DNA of 64,000 nucleotides from JBGRQA01 sp041725895 (GCA_041725895.1 JBGRQA010000029.1:1-64000), one strand, 5' to 3'; counted from the first letter of the stretch, positions 1 to 9,153 are shown. Program-made: numbers and translations. Notes: generated from the sequence alone by a model not told the origin.

Positions 1-203
1 GGCTTTTAGAAATTGAGTCTGAAAAATAAAGTTATAAACAAGTAAACCAACCGTGACACAGAATATTGAACATACCCGAGGAAAAATCAACTTATCAACC
101 GGAAAACATTGGCTCCTTTCCTATTTAATGCCCGAAACGGAAGATTCCAGTAAAATCAGCCTTCGACATTCTCAATATTCCGTTACAGAAAGGGAAAATG
201 GCG

Positions 204-374
204 TACGGAACCCCACTTTTGCGTACGGAACAGGGTAAAGAGCGTACGGACGACTAAAACTGCGTTCGGAGGGAGATTCGGTGCGTACGGAAATACAAAA
301 ACCGTGAAACCGGTAGGGTAAAATGAGTACGGAAGAGAAAAAAGGTGTACGGAAAGCAATACGGAGGGTACGGA
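204..374. repeat. Phased TACGGA motif array
   Basis: TACGGA begins at 204, 224, 245, 286, 328, 348, 360 and 369, with a one-base variant (TTCGGA) at 265. Apart from the extra copy at 360 and one missing or degenerate place near 307, the copies fall on a lattice of about 20.6 bp, close to two turns of B-DNA. Most copies are preceded by G or CG (GCGTACGGA). The bases between copies are not conserved, unlike the array at 34396. No convincing gene overlaps it. It lies just beyond the terminator of the decarboxylase operon. Function unknown; phased protein binding sites are an inference. Confidence 0.7.
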
Positions 375-391
375 GAAGCTAATTCCTAAAA

Positions 392-421
392 GAAAAGGCA
401 ATCCAAACGGACTGCCTTTTC
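392..421 (-). terminator. Terminator of the decarboxylase operon
   Basis: GAAAAGGCA (392-400) pairs with TGCCTTTTC (413-421) across a 12-nt loop. Read on the minus strand it follows the beta-subunit gene by about 40 bp and ends in a T-run. The A/T symmetry would let it work in both directions. Confidence 0.6.
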
Positions 422-462
422 GTATATCAATAGGTAGTAAAACCCATATCTTCTAAATTGTA

Positions 463-2100
463 TTACATCAGGAAGCTCAACAAGATACCTGCTGCAACAG
501 CAGAACCAATTACACCAGATACGTTAGGTGCCATGGCATGCATAAGCAAGTGGTTGGTTGGGTCGTTCTGAAGTCCCATGTTTTGTACCACACGTGCACT
601 ATCAGGTACTGCAGATACTCCGGATGCACCAATCATTGGGTTGATTGGACGATCTTTTGGAGAGAACCAGTTCATTACCTTAGCAAAGATAACACCACCA
701 GCAGTAGCTACAACAAATGAAGCAGCTCCAAGGATAAAGATCTGAATAGAATCCCAGGTCAGGAATACATCAGCCTGAGTAGATGCACCCACAGTAATTC
801 CCAACAGAATGGTAATAATATCGATCAACGCATTGGTTGCAGTATTGGCCAAACGGTTGGTTACAGTAGACTCCTTCAACAAGTTACCGAAGAACAACAT
901 ACCCAAAAGAGGTACAGAAGTTGGTGAAATAAAAGAAGTCAACAACAAACCGATAATTGGGAACATGATTTTCTCCAGACGAGAAACCGCTCTTGGTGGC
1001 TTCATCTTGATTTTACGCTCCTTCTTGGTGGTCAACAGGTTGATGATTGGAGGCTGAATTACTGGCACCAAAGCCATGTAAGAGTAGGCAGCAATCGCAA
1101 TCGGACCAATCAGGTTTTTCACAACCTGACCGTTGGCCATTACGTTCAAACCATTCGCCAGTTTCGACGACAGGAAGATCGCAGTAGGACCATCAGCACC
1201 ACCGATGATACCAATCGCACCCGCTTCTGGTGGTGCAAAACCAAGGTAAAGTGCACCCAGGAAGGTAGCAAAGATACCAATCTGTGCAGCAGCACCCAAA
1301 ATCATCAATCGAGGATTGGAGATCAACGAAGAGAAGTCTGTCATTGCACCAATACCCAGGAAGATCAAAGGAGGATACCACCCCTGAACAACACCCGAAT
1401 AAAGGTAGCTCATCACAGAACCTGGCTCGTAGATACCCAGTTTCAGGTTAAAATCAATTGCCTGGAACATTGGCACATTACCAATAATGATACCGGTTCC
1501 GATAGGAATCAACAGCAAGGGTTCGTAATCGTACTTAATGGCAAGGAAAATAAAGAAAATACCTACCAGCATCATAATCAGGTTACCTCCTGTAGCATTC
1601 GCGAATCCGGTAAATTCCCAGAAATTCAACAAACCTACAGTAGCCCCTGAAACATGTTTGCAATCGTATTCGATGTTGGTTCCAAACTTAAGAATATCAC
1701 CGTCGATACGAGCAACTCTGGTTCCCAAATCCAACATCTCATCCTCTGTAACGTAGTTGTTCGAGCTGGCATTAGGGTCGGTATTCATACTCAAATGGGT
1801 CACCTTTTTGGGGTGAAACTTCATGATGATTTTGCTACCATCCAAAGTCCAACTACCTGTAAAACGCTGCTTGATGGAATCCATCATAAAGGTATTGTCA
1901 CCTTTAAAATGGAAAATCTTATTACGTTCAACAGTTCGGTTGGATTTTCCCACAGGGTTTGGGATGTACCCACCTGCATGGTTCACCCATTTCCCTTCTG
2001 TTAGTTTTGCTTCGGTACTGTCATTATTTTGAGCAATAGAGTTAAATCCTAACCCCATTACAAAAATAACGGACAATACCATTGTATAAAGTTTTCTCAT
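463..2100 (-). CDS. mmdB: Na+-translocating decarboxylase beta subunit with extra N-terminal secreted domain
   Basis: Membrane subunit of a biotin-dependent, sodium-pumping decarboxylase. It removes the carboxyl group from carboxybiotin and couples this to Na+ export. From about residue 157 the 545-aa protein matches the OadB/MmdB/GcdB family, with many membrane helices and the diagnostic GGADGPTAIF motif at 300-309, whose Asp belongs to the ion/proton site in this family. Before it come a signal peptide (1-23, ending NSIAQ) and about 130 polar residues with a lipocalin-like pattern (GKWV, GDNTF, GSWTLDG). Family members are usually about 375-430 aa, so this is an N-terminal extension that would sit outside the membrane. 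The start ATG is well placed for the signal peptide. Last gene of the operon. The neighbouring epimerase makes methylmalonyl-CoA the likeliest substrate; oxaloacetate or glutaconyl-CoA are alternatives. Confidence 0.9.
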   Translation of the reverse strand: MRKLYTMVLSVIFVMGLGFNSIAQNNDSTEAKLTEGKWVNHAGGYIPNPVGKSNRTVERNKIFHFKGDNTFMMDSIKQRFTGSWTLDGSKIIMKFHPKKVTHLSMNTDPNASSNNYVTEDEMLDLGTRVARIDGDILKFGTNIEYDCKHVSGATVGLLNFWEFTGFANATGGNLIMMLVGIFFIFLAIKYDYEPLLLIPIGTGIIIGNVPMFQAIDFNLKLGIYEPGSVMSYLYSGVVQGWYPPLIFLGIGAMTDFSSLISNPRLMILGAAAQIGIFATFLGALYLGFAPPEAGAIGIIGGADGPTAIFLSSKLANGLNVMANGQVVKNLIGPIAIAAYSYMALVPVIQPPIINLLTTKKERKIKMKPPRAVSRLEKIMFPIIGLLLTSFISPTSVPLLGMLFFGNLLKESTVTNRLANTATNALIDIITILLGITVGASTQADVFLTWDSIQIFILGAASFVVATAGGVIFAKVMNWFSPKDRPINPMIGASGVSAVPDSARVVQNMGLQNDPTNHLLMHAMAPNVSGVIGSAVAAGILLSFLM

Positions 2101-2130
2101 TGTTTGTATGGTATGTTTAATACACCTGGA

Positions 2131-2559
2131 TTATCCAATTTCTACAAGAACATCGTCCTGCAATACGCTATCACCTACAGAAACTTTAATGGCCTTAACA
2201 GTTCCACCTTTTTCTGCCAATACATTGTTCTCCATCTTCATTGCTTCCATCACCAACAGGGTATCTCCCGGGTTGATGGTATCACCAACAGCAACGTTGA
2301 TTTTGAAAATGCTTCCTGGCAGAGGAGCTTTCACTACAGTGGCACCTGCACCAGCTTTTGCGATCTTGCCCTCACCCGGCTTGGTCACAACAGGCTTACG
2401 TACCAAAGTTGGAGTTTTAGCTTTCTTCATTTCAGCTTCCACTTCCACATCATAGATGGTTCCGTTTACGTCGATTTTGGCGGTAGTCCCTTCGAAATCC
2501 TTGATTTCAACTTCGTACTGCTGGCCTTTTATGGTAAATTTGAACTTTTTCATTTTCAA
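2131..2559 (-). CDS. mmdC: Biotin carrier subunit of the methylmalonyl-CoA decarboxylase
   Basis: 142-aa biotinyl carrier protein that shuttles the carboxyl group from the alpha carboxyltransferase to the membrane beta subunit. The C-terminal biotinyl domain (about 75-142) has the canonical EAMKMEN motif, with Lys108 as the biotinylation site. An N-terminal part (1-50) resembles the assembly domain of such carriers, and a Lys/Pro/Ala-rich linker (about 45-75) lets the domain swing. Its ATG directly abuts the stop codon of the upstream membrane subunit, which points to translational coupling. It is 30 bp from the beta subunit gene. Function is secure; the exact complex (MMD or OAD) rests on the adjacent epimerase. 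Confidence 0.92.
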   Translation of the reverse strand: MKMKKFKFTIKGQQYEVEIKDFEGTTAKIDVNGTIYDVEVEAEMKKAKTPTLVRKPVVTKPGEGKIAKAGAGATVVKAPLPGSIFKINVAVGDTINPGDTLLVMEAMKMENNVLAEKGGTVKAIKVSVGDSVLQDDVLVEIG

Positions 2560-2913
2560 TTATCTTGGTTGATTCATTACTCCATAAATCTTAGAGCTCC
2601 ATGGAGAATAATTCTTAGTTATTTTCTTGATGGTGATGATATTGCTTTCCTCGTCGTGTAACTGATCAAAGTGCATATGAAGGGCCATAGCAATAGCTGC
2701 ATTCACATTTCCTTCAACGTTCAAATCCTGAACATCAGCCGCAGGTTTTCCCTCACGAACCAGTTTCTTTTTCAAGTTCAACTGCAACAATTTGGGAAGG
2801 TTCACAAAAACAATTACCAAAGCTACCAATGCAATAAATACGATTGAGTAACCTACAAGAGCAACTGTCCATCCACCTTGACTTCCAATAGATAATAAAT
2901 TTACAACACTCAT
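2560..2913 (-). CDS. mmdD: OadG/MmdD-family small membrane subunit
   Basis: 117-aa protein with a single N-terminal membrane segment (about 14-38) followed by a charged cytoplasmic tail. This is the layout of OadG/MmdD subunits, which hold the soluble alpha/biotin part and the membrane beta part together. The tail contains EGNVNAAIAMALHMHF and a C-terminal WSSKIYGVMNQPR stretch, typical of Bacteroidota versions. It sits between the alpha subunit (13 bp away) and the biotin carrier (0 bp) in one operon. Sequence conservation in this family is low, so the call rests on size, topology and position. Confidence 0.82.
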   Translation of the reverse strand: MSVVNLLSIGSQGGWTVALVGYSIVFIALVALVIVFVNLPKLLQLNLKKKLVREGKPAADVQDLNVEGNVNAAIAMALHMHFDQLHDEESNIITIKKITKNYSPWSSKIYGVMNQPR

Positions 2914-2926
2914 AATCTGTTATTTT

Positions 2927-4483
2927 TTACAATGGAATGTTTGAATGCTTCTTAGGAGGATTCACCTGCTTTTTGGTTTGCAGTGACTGAAGACCGCGAA
3001 TTACTCTGAAACGAGTGTTACGTGGCTCAATTACATCGTCGATGTAACCGTAAGAAGCTGCGTTGTATGGATTTGCGAACTTCTCATTGTACTCAACCTC
3101 CTGCTCAGCGATGAATTTGGCTTTTTCTTCCTCATTCATATCAGCCATTTTTCTACCATGCAGTACTTCGATAGCACCTTTAGCACCCATTACCGCAATC
3201 TCAGCTGAAGGCCAAGCATAGTTCAAGTCACCTCTCAGTTGCTTAGACGACATTACATCGTGCGCACCACCGTAAGATTTTCTCAAAGTAATAGTTACCT
3301 TAGGTACAGTTGCTTCACCGTAAGCAAACATCAATTTTGCTCCGTGAGTAATGATACCACCAAATTCCTGACCTGATCCAGGCAAGAATCCAGGAACGTC
3401 AACCAAGGTTAGGATTGGAATGTTAAAACAGTCGCAGAAACGGATGAAACGAGCCGCTTTTCTGGATGATTCGATATCCAATACCCCAGCCAGGAAGTTA
3501 GGTTGGTTGGCTACTACCCCTACAGACATTCCGCCCATACGAGTGAAACCTACAATAATATTTTTAGCGTAATGACGGTGTACTTCAAGGAACTCCGCAT
3601 CATCAGCAATCGCATAAATCACATCCTTCATATCGTAAGGCATGTTTGGATTGTCTGGAATGATTTCGTTCAGTACATCATCCATTCTGTCGATTGGGTC
3701 AGTACAGTCTACAATTGGAGCTTCTTCCAGGTTATTCGATGGCATGTACGACAACAGCTTACGAATAATCATGATACCTTCTTCCTCGTCTTCCAACATA
3801 AAGTGAGAAACACCCGATTTAGAAGCGTGCATTTTAGCACCACCCAAATCTTCAACGGTGATATCTTCACCAGTTACGGTTTTTACAACCTTAGGACCGG
3901 TTACAAACATGTACGACTTCTCTTCAGTCATCATGATAAAGTCGGTCAATGCAGGAGAATATACCGCACCACCGGCACAAGGACCGAAAATTGCAGAAAT
4001 CTGAGGAATTACACCAGAAGCCAGGATATTTCTTTCGAAGATCTCAGCGTAACCTGCCAATGCATTTACACCTTCCTGGATACGAGCTCCTCCTGAATCG
4101 TTCAATCCGATTACTGGGGCTCCTACCTTCATTGCCATGTCCATTACCTTGCAAATCTTCTGAGCGAAAGTCTCAGAAAGAGATCCACCAAATACGGTAA
4201 AGTCCTGAGAGAATACAAACACCAAACGTCCGTCGATGGTACCCTGTCCGGTTACAACACCGTCACCCAAAAATTTGGTTTTCTCCATACCGAAGTTGGT
4301 ACAACGGTGGGTCATAAACATGTCAAATTCTTCGAAACTGCCTTCATCCAAAAGCATGTCGATTCTTTCACGTGCTGTGTACTTGCCTTTTTTGTGTTGA
4401 GATGCGATTCTTTTCTCACCTCCACCCATCTTAGCTTCAGCACGTAGGTCAATTAGCTTCTTAATTTTATCCTGACTAGCCAT
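2927..4483 (-). CDS. mmdA: Methylmalonyl-CoA decarboxylase alpha subunit (carboxyltransferase)
   Basis: 518-aa biotin-dependent carboxyltransferase with the two crotonase-like halves of the PccB/MmdA family. It transfers the carboxyl group from methylmalonyl-CoA to carrier-bound biotin and releases propionyl-CoA. Visible family signatures are LNDSGGARIQEG, GPCAGGAVYSPALTDF, FLPGSGQEFGGIITHGAK and KSYGGAHDVMSSK, the glycine-rich stretches that form the oxyanion holes. It closely resembles the 511-aa carboxyltransferase at 37218-38753, down to the shared PPKKHxNIPL C-terminus. Operon position between the epimerase and the membrane subunits favours decarboxylase rather than carboxylase duty. First large gene of the complex. 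Confidence 0.92.
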   Translation of the reverse strand: MASQDKIKKLIDLRAEAKMGGGEKRIASQHKKGKYTARERIDMLLDEGSFEEFDMFMTHRCTNFGMEKTKFLGDGVVTGQGTIDGRLVFVFSQDFTVFGGSLSETFAQKICKVMDMAMKVGAPVIGLNDSGGARIQEGVNALAGYAEIFERNILASGVIPQISAIFGPCAGGAVYSPALTDFIMMTEEKSYMFVTGPKVVKTVTGEDITVEDLGGAKMHASKSGVSHFMLEDEEEGIMIIRKLLSYMPSNNLEEAPIVDCTDPIDRMDDVLNEIIPDNPNMPYDMKDVIYAIADDAEFLEVHRHYAKNIIVGFTRMGGMSVGVVANQPNFLAGVLDIESSRKAARFIRFCDCFNIPILTLVDVPGFLPGSGQEFGGIITHGAKLMFAYGEATVPKVTITLRKSYGGAHDVMSSKQLRGDLNYAWPSAEIAVMGAKGAIEVLHGRKMADMNEEEKAKFIAEQEVEYNEKFANPYNAASYGYIDDVIEPRNTRFRVIRGLQSLQTKKQVNPPKKHSNIPL

Positions 4484-4519
4484 AACTTAATAGTGTAATT
4501 ATTTATTTAATTGAGTTCT

Positions 4520-4924
4520 TTATTTTTCACCGCACAATTCAGTCAATACACGCATGGTTGATTTAGGATGCAAGAAACCAATCTTCAATCCTTCAGCACC
4601 TCCACGTGGGGTCTTGTCAATTACCTGACATCCGGCTTCCTGTACGTCAGTCAATGCTTGTTGTACATCTTCAACGGCAAAAGCCATGTGATGCATTCCA
4701 CCGCCAGTTTTAGCAACAAATTTGCCAATGGGTCCTTCTGGATCGGTCGACTCCAACAATTCAATTTTTGTATCTCCTACTTTGAAAAAAGCAGTTTTCA
4801 CTTTCTGGTCCACTACCTCTTCGATAGCATAACACTCCAAGCCCAATACTTTTTCGTAAAAAGGAATGGCTTCTTCCAAACTTTGAACGGCAATACCGAT
4901 ATGTTCAATATGCGTAGGTTTCAT
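4520..4924 (-). CDS. mce: Methylmalonyl-CoA epimerase
   Basis: 134-aa vicinal-oxygen-chelate (glyoxalase fold) protein that interconverts (R)- and (S)-methylmalonyl-CoA between the mutase and the decarboxylase. The start HIEHIGIAV, the GGGMHHMAF segment (His78/79) and the glutamate in the C-terminal RVLTELCG give the expected metal-binding set; the KIELLE segment (about 53-58) is also family-typical. Normal length. It is the first gene of the operon, 36 bp before mmdA, which is strong context for the methylmalonyl-CoA assignment of the whole complex. Confidence 0.93.
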   Translation of the reverse strand: MKPTHIEHIGIAVQSLEEAIPFYEKVLGLECYAIEEVVDQKVKTAFFKVGDTKIELLESTDPEGPIGKFVAKTGGGMHHMAFAVEDVQQALTDVQEAGCQVIDKTPRGGAEGLKIGFLHPKSTMRVLTELCGEK

Positions 4925-5045
4925 AGCTGTTTATTTTATATTAGCTTAATTAAAAATGAATTTTCTATTCTAAGTTCTCTTGGTTTACAAAACAAAAGAC
5001 CCGTACTTCAAATGAAATTTTATAAATACACTTCTTCAAAGATGG

Positions 5046-5061
5046 CTTTTGGGGGCCAAAG
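5046..5061. promoter_or_regulatory. Dyad element, copy 1 (mce side)
   Basis: CTTTTGGGGGCCAAAG. It is 15/16 identical to the element at 5296-5311 and has partial dyad symmetry (CTTTnG...CnAAAG). It lies just downstream of the -7 box predicted for the mce operon, where a bound repressor could block transcription. Operator function is inferred. Confidence 0.45.
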
Positions 5062-5079
5062 TCTAATTTTTGATGTGGA

Positions 5080-5087
5080 CAAAAATA
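5080..5087 (-). promoter_or_regulatory. Predicted -7 box for the mce-mmd operon
   Basis: On the minus strand this reads TATTTTTG, an exact TAnnTTTG match. It implies a 5' leader of roughly 150 nt before the mce ATG. The -33 element is not clear. Confidence 0.4.
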
Positions 5088-5295
5088 TCTAATCGAAAAT
5101 CTTTAATCAATAATTTGAAACATTATTAAACTTGTTTTTCAACATACACATTTTCTCTGGCCCAAAAGCTACTATTTAATAGCGCTTGCTCCTCTTTTCC
5201 AGAAAATTGTTGTACAACATAGTTCTTCAATATGTTTTCCATAACGCAAGTATTTTCAGACCAAATCCACAATTTACGCAAACGGTTTCATTTTT

Positions 5296-5311
5296 CTTTT
5301 GGGGACCAAAG
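5296..5311. promoter_or_regulatory. Dyad element, copy 2 (purL side)
   Basis: CTTTTGGGGACCAAAG, the second copy of the element at 5046. It lies 68 bp upstream of the purL -7 box. A perfect 12-bp palindrome (TGTTGTACAACA, 5208-5219) lies between the two copies. Confidence 0.45.
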
Positions 5312-5378
5312 GAAACAGCTTTGATGAAAAAAAAGAAACATTGTAATATTTTCCACAACATACTCCTGTTACAATTAC

Positions 5379-5386
5379 TATATTTG
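5379..5386 (+). promoter_or_regulatory. Predicted -7 box for purL
   Basis: TATATTTG followed by C, an exact Bacteroidota TAnnTTTG box, 55 bp before the purL ATG. Confidence 0.6.
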
Positions 5387-5441
5387 CAGTGTCATTCTAA
5401 AAACAACCATATTTTATAAATACTTTAAGAAGTTTAAAAGC

Positions 5442-8400
5442 ATGATACTATTCTACAGGAAGGGTAACGTTTACTTCGCAGTTCACGCTACCGAGAACTT
5501 CCAAGCTTTAGATTCGGACAAACTATGTTGGTTATTTGGTGAAGCGGAAGCCTTGAATCAAAAAGAAATTGAAGGTTACTTCGTAGGTCCTCGCAAAGAA
5601 ATGATCACCCCATGGAGTACCAACGCCGTTGAAATCACACAAAACATGGGCATCAACGGAATTCTTCGCATAGAGGAGTTCTTCCAGGTAGAAAACGAAC
5701 GTGCTTCCTTCGACCCTATGCTGCAGGCCTTCTACCAAAATCTTTCACAGGATATTTTCACCATCGAAAAACAACCCGACCCAATATTGTATATTGAAAA
5801 TATCCGAGAATACAATCAGCAAGAAGGACTCGCCCTAAGCGAAGAGGAAATCAACTACCTTGAAGAGGTGAGTGCAAAAATTGGCCGCCAACTTACCGAT
5901 TCCGAAGTTTTCGGTTTCTCACAGGTTAATTCAGAACACTGCCGCCACAAGATCTTTAACGGCACTTTCATCATCGACGGTGAAGAAAAAGAATCCTCTC
6001 TTTTCCAGCTGATCAAGAAAACCTCCAAAGAGAATCACAACCGCATCGTTTCTGCCTACAAAGACAACTGTGCCTTCCTTGAAGGACCTCGAGTAGAACA
6101 ATTTGCACCCGCAACACACGACAAAGCAGACTTTTTCCATACCAAAGATATTGATACTGTAATTTCGCTGAAAGCGGAAACCCATAACTTCCCCACCACA
6201 GTAGAGCCATTCAACGGAGCTGCTACAGGTACAGGAGGTGAAATTCGCGACCGTATTGCAGGGGGTAAGGCTTCCATCCCAATGGCCGGAACTGCGGTTT
6301 ACATGACTGCCTACCCTCGTTTGGATGCTTCCAGAACCTACGAAGGTGCTACCGATCCTCGTAAATGGTTATACCAGACGCCTGAGGAGATCCTGATCAA
6401 AGCATCCAACGGAGCAAGTGATTTCGGAAACAAGTTCGGACAGCCATTGATCTGCGGATCGGTTCTAACCTTCGAACATTTTGAAAACGCCAAGAAATTC
6501 GGTTACGATAAAGTAATCATGCAGGCTGGTGGTATCGGATACGGTCGTCACGAGCAAGCACAAAAAGATACTCCTGAAACCGGTGAGAAAGTAGTTCTGC
6601 TGGGTGGAGACAACTACCGCATCGGTATGGGTGGTGGAGCCGTTTCATCTGTAGCTACCGGTGAATTCGCCAACTCTATCGAGTTGAACGCGGTACAACG
6701 TTCCAACCCCGAGATGCAGAAACGAGTTTGTAATGCCATTCGCGCCATGGCCGAATCGGACAGCAACCCTATTACCTCTATCCACGACCACGGTGCAGGT
6801 GGACACTTGAACTGTTTGTCGGAACTGGTAGAGGAAACCGGAGGTAAGATTGACCTGAATGCTCTTCCTGTAGGTGACCCAACCCTTTCTGCCAAAGAAA
6901 TCGTAGGTAACGAATCACAGGAAAGAATGGGTCTGGTAATGAAAGAAAAGGATGTAGATCTTTTGAAGCGCATTGCCGACCGTGAACGTGCTCCTATGTA
7001 TGTGATTGGTGAAACCACCGGAGACATGAAGTTCACCTTCGAAGATAAGAAAACAGGAAAGAATCCTATCGATATGGATCTTGCGGATATGTTTGGTAAA
7101 CCACCGAGAACCATCATGGAAGACAAGACCCTGAATGAAAAATTCGAAGCCGTTAGCTACGAAGCAGACAAATTGGAAGAATACCTGGAGCAGGTACTTC
7201 AACTGGAAGCAGTTGCCTGTAAAGACTGGTTAACCAACAAAGTAGACCGTTCCGTAACCGGTAAAATTGCCATGCAGCAATGTGCCGGACCTCTACAGTT
7301 GCCATTGAACAACCTTGGTGCTGTTGCTTTGGATTTCCAGGGAGAGAAAGGGATCGCAACTTCCATCGGACATGCTCCTGTTTCTGCCTTGGTTGATTCG
7401 GCCAACGGTAGCCGCCTATCGGTTGCAGAAGCTTTAACCAATATGGTATGGGCTCCTATTGAAAAAGGATTGAAAGGAGTTTCTCTATCTGCTAACTGGA
7501 TGTGGCCCTGTAAAAACGAAGGAGAAGATGCTCGCTTATACAAAGCGGTTGAAGCAATCAGCGATTTTGCCATTGAATTGGGCATCAACGTACCAACAGG
7601 TAAAGATTCCCTTTCCATGACTCAAAAGTATGGAAACAACGATGTGGTTTACGCTCCAGGTACAGTAATTATTTCTACTGTAGGTGAGGTAATCGATATC
7701 AACAAGATGATCTCTCCTGTACTGAAAAGCGATGCAGATAGTCATGTTGTTTACCTGGATCTTTCGAAAGATGACTTCCAATTAGGAGGTAGTTCTTTTG
7801 CCCAAGTGGTAAACAAATTGGGTGAAGTTACTCCTAATGTTACTGACACTGCCTATTTCGCAAAAGCTTTCACTACCCTTCAGGAACTGATTCTGGACGG
7901 AAAAGTTTTGGCTGGTCACGATATTTCTGCTGGTGGTTTAATTACTGCCCTATTGGAGATGTGCTTTGCAGACAACAAAGCGGGAATGAATGTAGACCTT
8001 TCTTCAGTGAAAGAGCAAGACCTGATCAAGATCCTGTTCAGCGAGAACCCTGGTGTAATTTTCCAGGTAAAGGACAAAGACACTGTAAGCAAAGTCTTGG
8101 ATGCTCAAGGTTTGGAATACCACTTCATCGGCCAGCCTGCTGAAGCCGGTCAAATGACCATTAGCAAGGATAGCCGGAAGTTGAACCTGGATATCGCATC
8201 GTTAAGAGATCTATGGTACAAGACTTCTTACCTTCTGGATCGCAACCAGTCTACTGAAGAGTTGGCACTGGAACGCTACAAGAACTACAAGGAAAATGAA
8301 CTAAAATATGAATTCCCAGCCAACTTCACCGGTAAGTTCGAACAGTACGGAATTGATCCTCGTCGCAAAGACAAATCAGGCGTAAAAGCTGCGATTATCC

Positions 8401-9134
8401 GTGAAAAAGGTGTGAATGGTGATCGTGAAATGGCCTGGATCATGCATCTGGCGGGTATGGATGTAAAAGACATTCACATGACCGACCTGATCAACGGAAG
8501 AGAGAATTTGCAAGACGTAAACATGATCGTATTCGTAGGTGGATTCTCCAACTCCGACGTACTGGGATCTGCTAAAGGATGGGCAGGAGCCTTCCAATAC
8601 AATGAGAAAGCCCGCATCGCCCTTGAGAACTTCTACAAACGCGAAGACACCTTGAGTTTGGGTGTATGTAACGGTTGTCAGTTGATTTCTGAACTGGGAT
8701 TGATCTACCCTGATCACGAAAAGCATCCGAAATTGCTTCACAACAACTCACACAAATTCGAATCCGGCTTTGTAAATGTAGATGTTCCTGAAAACAATTC
8801 GGTAATGCTAAAAACTCTGGCAGGCTCAAGAATGGGTATCTGGATTGCACATGGAGAAGGTAAGTTCGATCTGCCATACAGCGAAGAACGTTACCACATC
8901 CCAATGAAATACAGCTACGATAACTATCCTGCGAATCCAAACGGCTCACCATTTGCTACAGCAGCTATTTGCTCAGAAGATGGACGTCACCTGGCTATGA
9001 TGCCTCACCTGGAAAGGGCAACCTATCCCTGGAACTGGGCACACTATTCAGATGAACGCAAAAACGACGAGCTAACCCCATGGGTAGAAGCATTCGTAAA
9101 TGCAAAGCAATGGATTTTGGAAAAGACAAAATAA
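5442..9134 (+). CDS. purL: Phosphoribosylformylglycinamidine synthase (single-chain)
   Basis: 1230-aa large-type PurL, the fourth step of purine synthesis. It uses glutamine and ATP to convert FGAR to FGAM. The N-terminal region is followed by the linker/ATP-binding half (VNSEHCRHKIFNG, LKAETHNFPTTVEPFNGAATGTGGE in parts), the second AIRS-like half (VPTGKDSLSM, GHDISAGGL), and a C-terminal class I glutamine amidotransferase with nucleophile Cys near 1076 in LGVCNGCQL and the downstream His/Glu in HGEGKF and HLERATYPW. Full length for the fused type found in Bacteroidota and Proteobacteria, as opposed to the PurL/PurQ/PurS split. Monocistronic, with its own promoter and a strong terminator. 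Confidence 0.97.
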   Translation: MILFYRKGNVYFAVHATENFQALDSDKLCWLFGEAEALNQKEIEGYFVGPRKEMITPWSTNAVEITQNMGINGILRIEEFFQVENERASFDPMLQAFYQNLSQDIFTIEKQPDPILYIENIREYNQQEGLALSEEEINYLEEVSAKIGRQLTDSEVFGFSQVNSEHCRHKIFNGTFIIDGEEKESSLFQLIKKTSKENHNRIVSAYKDNCAFLEGPRVEQFAPATHDKADFFHTKDIDTVISLKAETHNFPTTVEPFNGAATGTGGEIRDRIAGGKASIPMAGTAVYMTAYPRLDASRTYEGATDPRKWLYQTPEEILIKASNGASDFGNKFGQPLICGSVLTFEHFENAKKFGYDKVIMQAGGIGYGRHEQAQKDTPETGEKVVLLGGDNYRIGMGGGAVSSVATGEFANSIELNAVQRSNPEMQKRVCNAIRAMAESDSNPITSIHDHGAGGHLNCLSELVEETGGKIDLNALPVGDPTLSAKEIVGNESQERMGLVMKEKDVDLLKRIADRERAPMYVIGETTGDMKFTFEDKKTGKNPIDMDLADMFGKPPRTIMEDKTLNEKFEAVSYEADKLEEYLEQVLQLEAVACKDWLTNKVDRSVTGKIAMQQCAGPLQLPLNNLGAVALDFQGEKGIATSIGHAPVSALVDSANGSRLSVAEALTNMVWAPIEKGLKGVSLSANWMWPCKNEGEDARLYKAVEAISDFAIELGINVPTGKDSLSMTQKYGNNDVVYAPGTVIISTVGEVIDINKMISPVLKSDADSHVVYLDLSKDDFQLGGSSFAQVVNKLGEVTPNVTDTAYFAKAFTTLQELILDGKVLAGHDISAGGLITALLEMCFADNKAGMNVDLSSVKEQDLIKILFSENPGVIFQVKDKDTVSKVLDAQGLEYHFIGQPAEAGQMTISKDSRKLNLDIASLRDLWYKTSYLLDRNQSTEELALERYKNYKENELKYEFPANFTGKFEQYGIDPRRKDKSGVKAAIIREKGVNGDREMAWIMHLAGMDVKDIHMTDLINGRENLQDVNMIVFVGGFSNSDVLGSAKGWAGAFQYNEKARIALENFYKREDTLSLGVCNGCQLISELGLIYPDHEKHPKLLHNNSHKFESGFVNVDVPENNSVMLKTLAGSRMGIWIAHGEGKFDLPYSEERYHIPMKYSYDNYPANPNGSPFATAAICSEDGRHLAMMPHLERATYPWNWAHYSDERKNDELTPWVEAFVNAKQWILEKTK

Positions 9135-9153
9135 ATCACTTACATGCAAGTAC

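Noticed and set aside
53..238. Short open frame at the left edge
   Set aside because: Runs into the repeat array, has no coding character and lacks a plausible neighbour.
204..374. CRISPR array at the TACGGA repeats
   Set aside because: The repeated core is only 6-8 bp, spacing is about 20 bp and no cas genes are in the window.
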